The translations under genes were made by a program, and so were the position numbers. This document shows, piece by piece, positions 63,913 through 64,000 of a DNA stretch of 64,000 nt (within the stretch, counting starts at the first letter, position 1; each line of letters begins with the position of its first letter). The notes beneath the pieces are model-generated. The model was not told the DNA's origin and ran no database searches. It worked only from the letters and a program-made list of their open reading frames with translations. This stretch comes from Sphingomonas bisphenolicum (GTDB taxonomy: Bacteria > Pseudomonadota > Alphaproteobacteria > Sphingomonadales > Sphingomonadaceae), in NCBI RefSeq assembly GCF_024349785.1, contig NZ_AP018817.1:651501-715500 (forward strand), given 5' to 3'.

Positions 63913-64000
63913 GGGGGTCTCCTTCGATATTCTCTATGCCGCCCGCTGGTGGTCCGATTCTGACATTTGCAGACCCATCCCAACCGTCAGGGGATGCAAA
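63913..64000. other. 88 bases upstream of pal, no gene seen
   Basis: It contains the pal ribosome site. One minus-strand frame gives about 21 residues ending at a TAG near 63933, which could be the end of the upstream gene, but it does not resemble a TolB C-terminus, so I leave it unassigned. Confidence 0.4.

Noticed and set aside
63933..64000. Possible C-terminus of tolB upstream of pal
   Set aside because: The 21-residue frame does not match TolB ends that I know, and the window is too short to judge.

Overview
The window is GC-rich chromosomal DNA from an alphaproteobacterium, most likely a sphingomonad (Sphingomonas/Sphingobium type). The evidence is two large TonB-dependent receptors, an EipA (DUF1134) protein, a CBP3-type cytochrome bc1 chaperone beside a YceD protein, many ATGA-overlapping operons, and a non-phosphorylating L-rhamnose pathway of the kind established in Sphingomonas. 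The calls rest on reading motifs and on remembered family features; no database search was run.

Positions 1-4.6 kb are accessory. A complete IS21-family element (203-2807, istA and istB, 6-bp target duplication) splits a gene that is exactly in frame once the element is removed. A small AlpA-like DNA-binding protein and an unknown 225-aa protein follow. This segment abuts the 3' end of a tRNA-Ser(GCT) gene and looks like one edge of a genomic island.

Positions 4.7-33.4 kb are mostly core genes: eipA, dinB, a CBP3-yceD-hypothetical operon, bamE, a MarR-controlled AaeXAB-like efflux operon with its own outer-membrane factor, an M16 and an M28 peptidase, clpB coupled to a 2-oxoglutarate oxygenase, a TonB receptor, an M23 peptidase, xseA and purD (whose start codons overlap head to head), a membrane-anchored helix-hairpin-helix protein, and a divergent acyltransferase/SGNH-hydrolase pair.

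Positions 33.5-63.3 kb form a roughly 30-kb locus for using rhamnogalacturonan-I type pectin. Secreted enzymes (GH53 galactanase, GH35 beta-galactosidase, two GH43-like propeller enzymes, GH28, a rhamnogalacturonan acetylesterase and another esterase) trim the polymer. A TonB receptor, a GPH-type symporter and RhaT move the products. GH105 opens unsaturated rhamnogalacturonyl units inside the cell. KduI and KduD process the uronate part. RhaM and a full oxidative L-rhamnose pathway (dehydrogenase, lactonase, dehydratase, second dehydrogenase, diketo-acid hydrolase) process the rhamnose part. That pathway is known to yield pyruvate plus L-lactate, and lutABC for L-lactate oxidation lies in the same operon as the rhamnose dehydrogenase. 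Two IclR regulators and one LacI regulator are embedded. Nine copies of a 15-bp inverted repeat, roughly TYCCA-CATAN-TGGGA, sit in front of six transcription units and are my best candidate for the operator of one or both IclR proteins.

The right edge carries pal, the peptidoglycan-associated lipoprotein of the Tol-Pal system.
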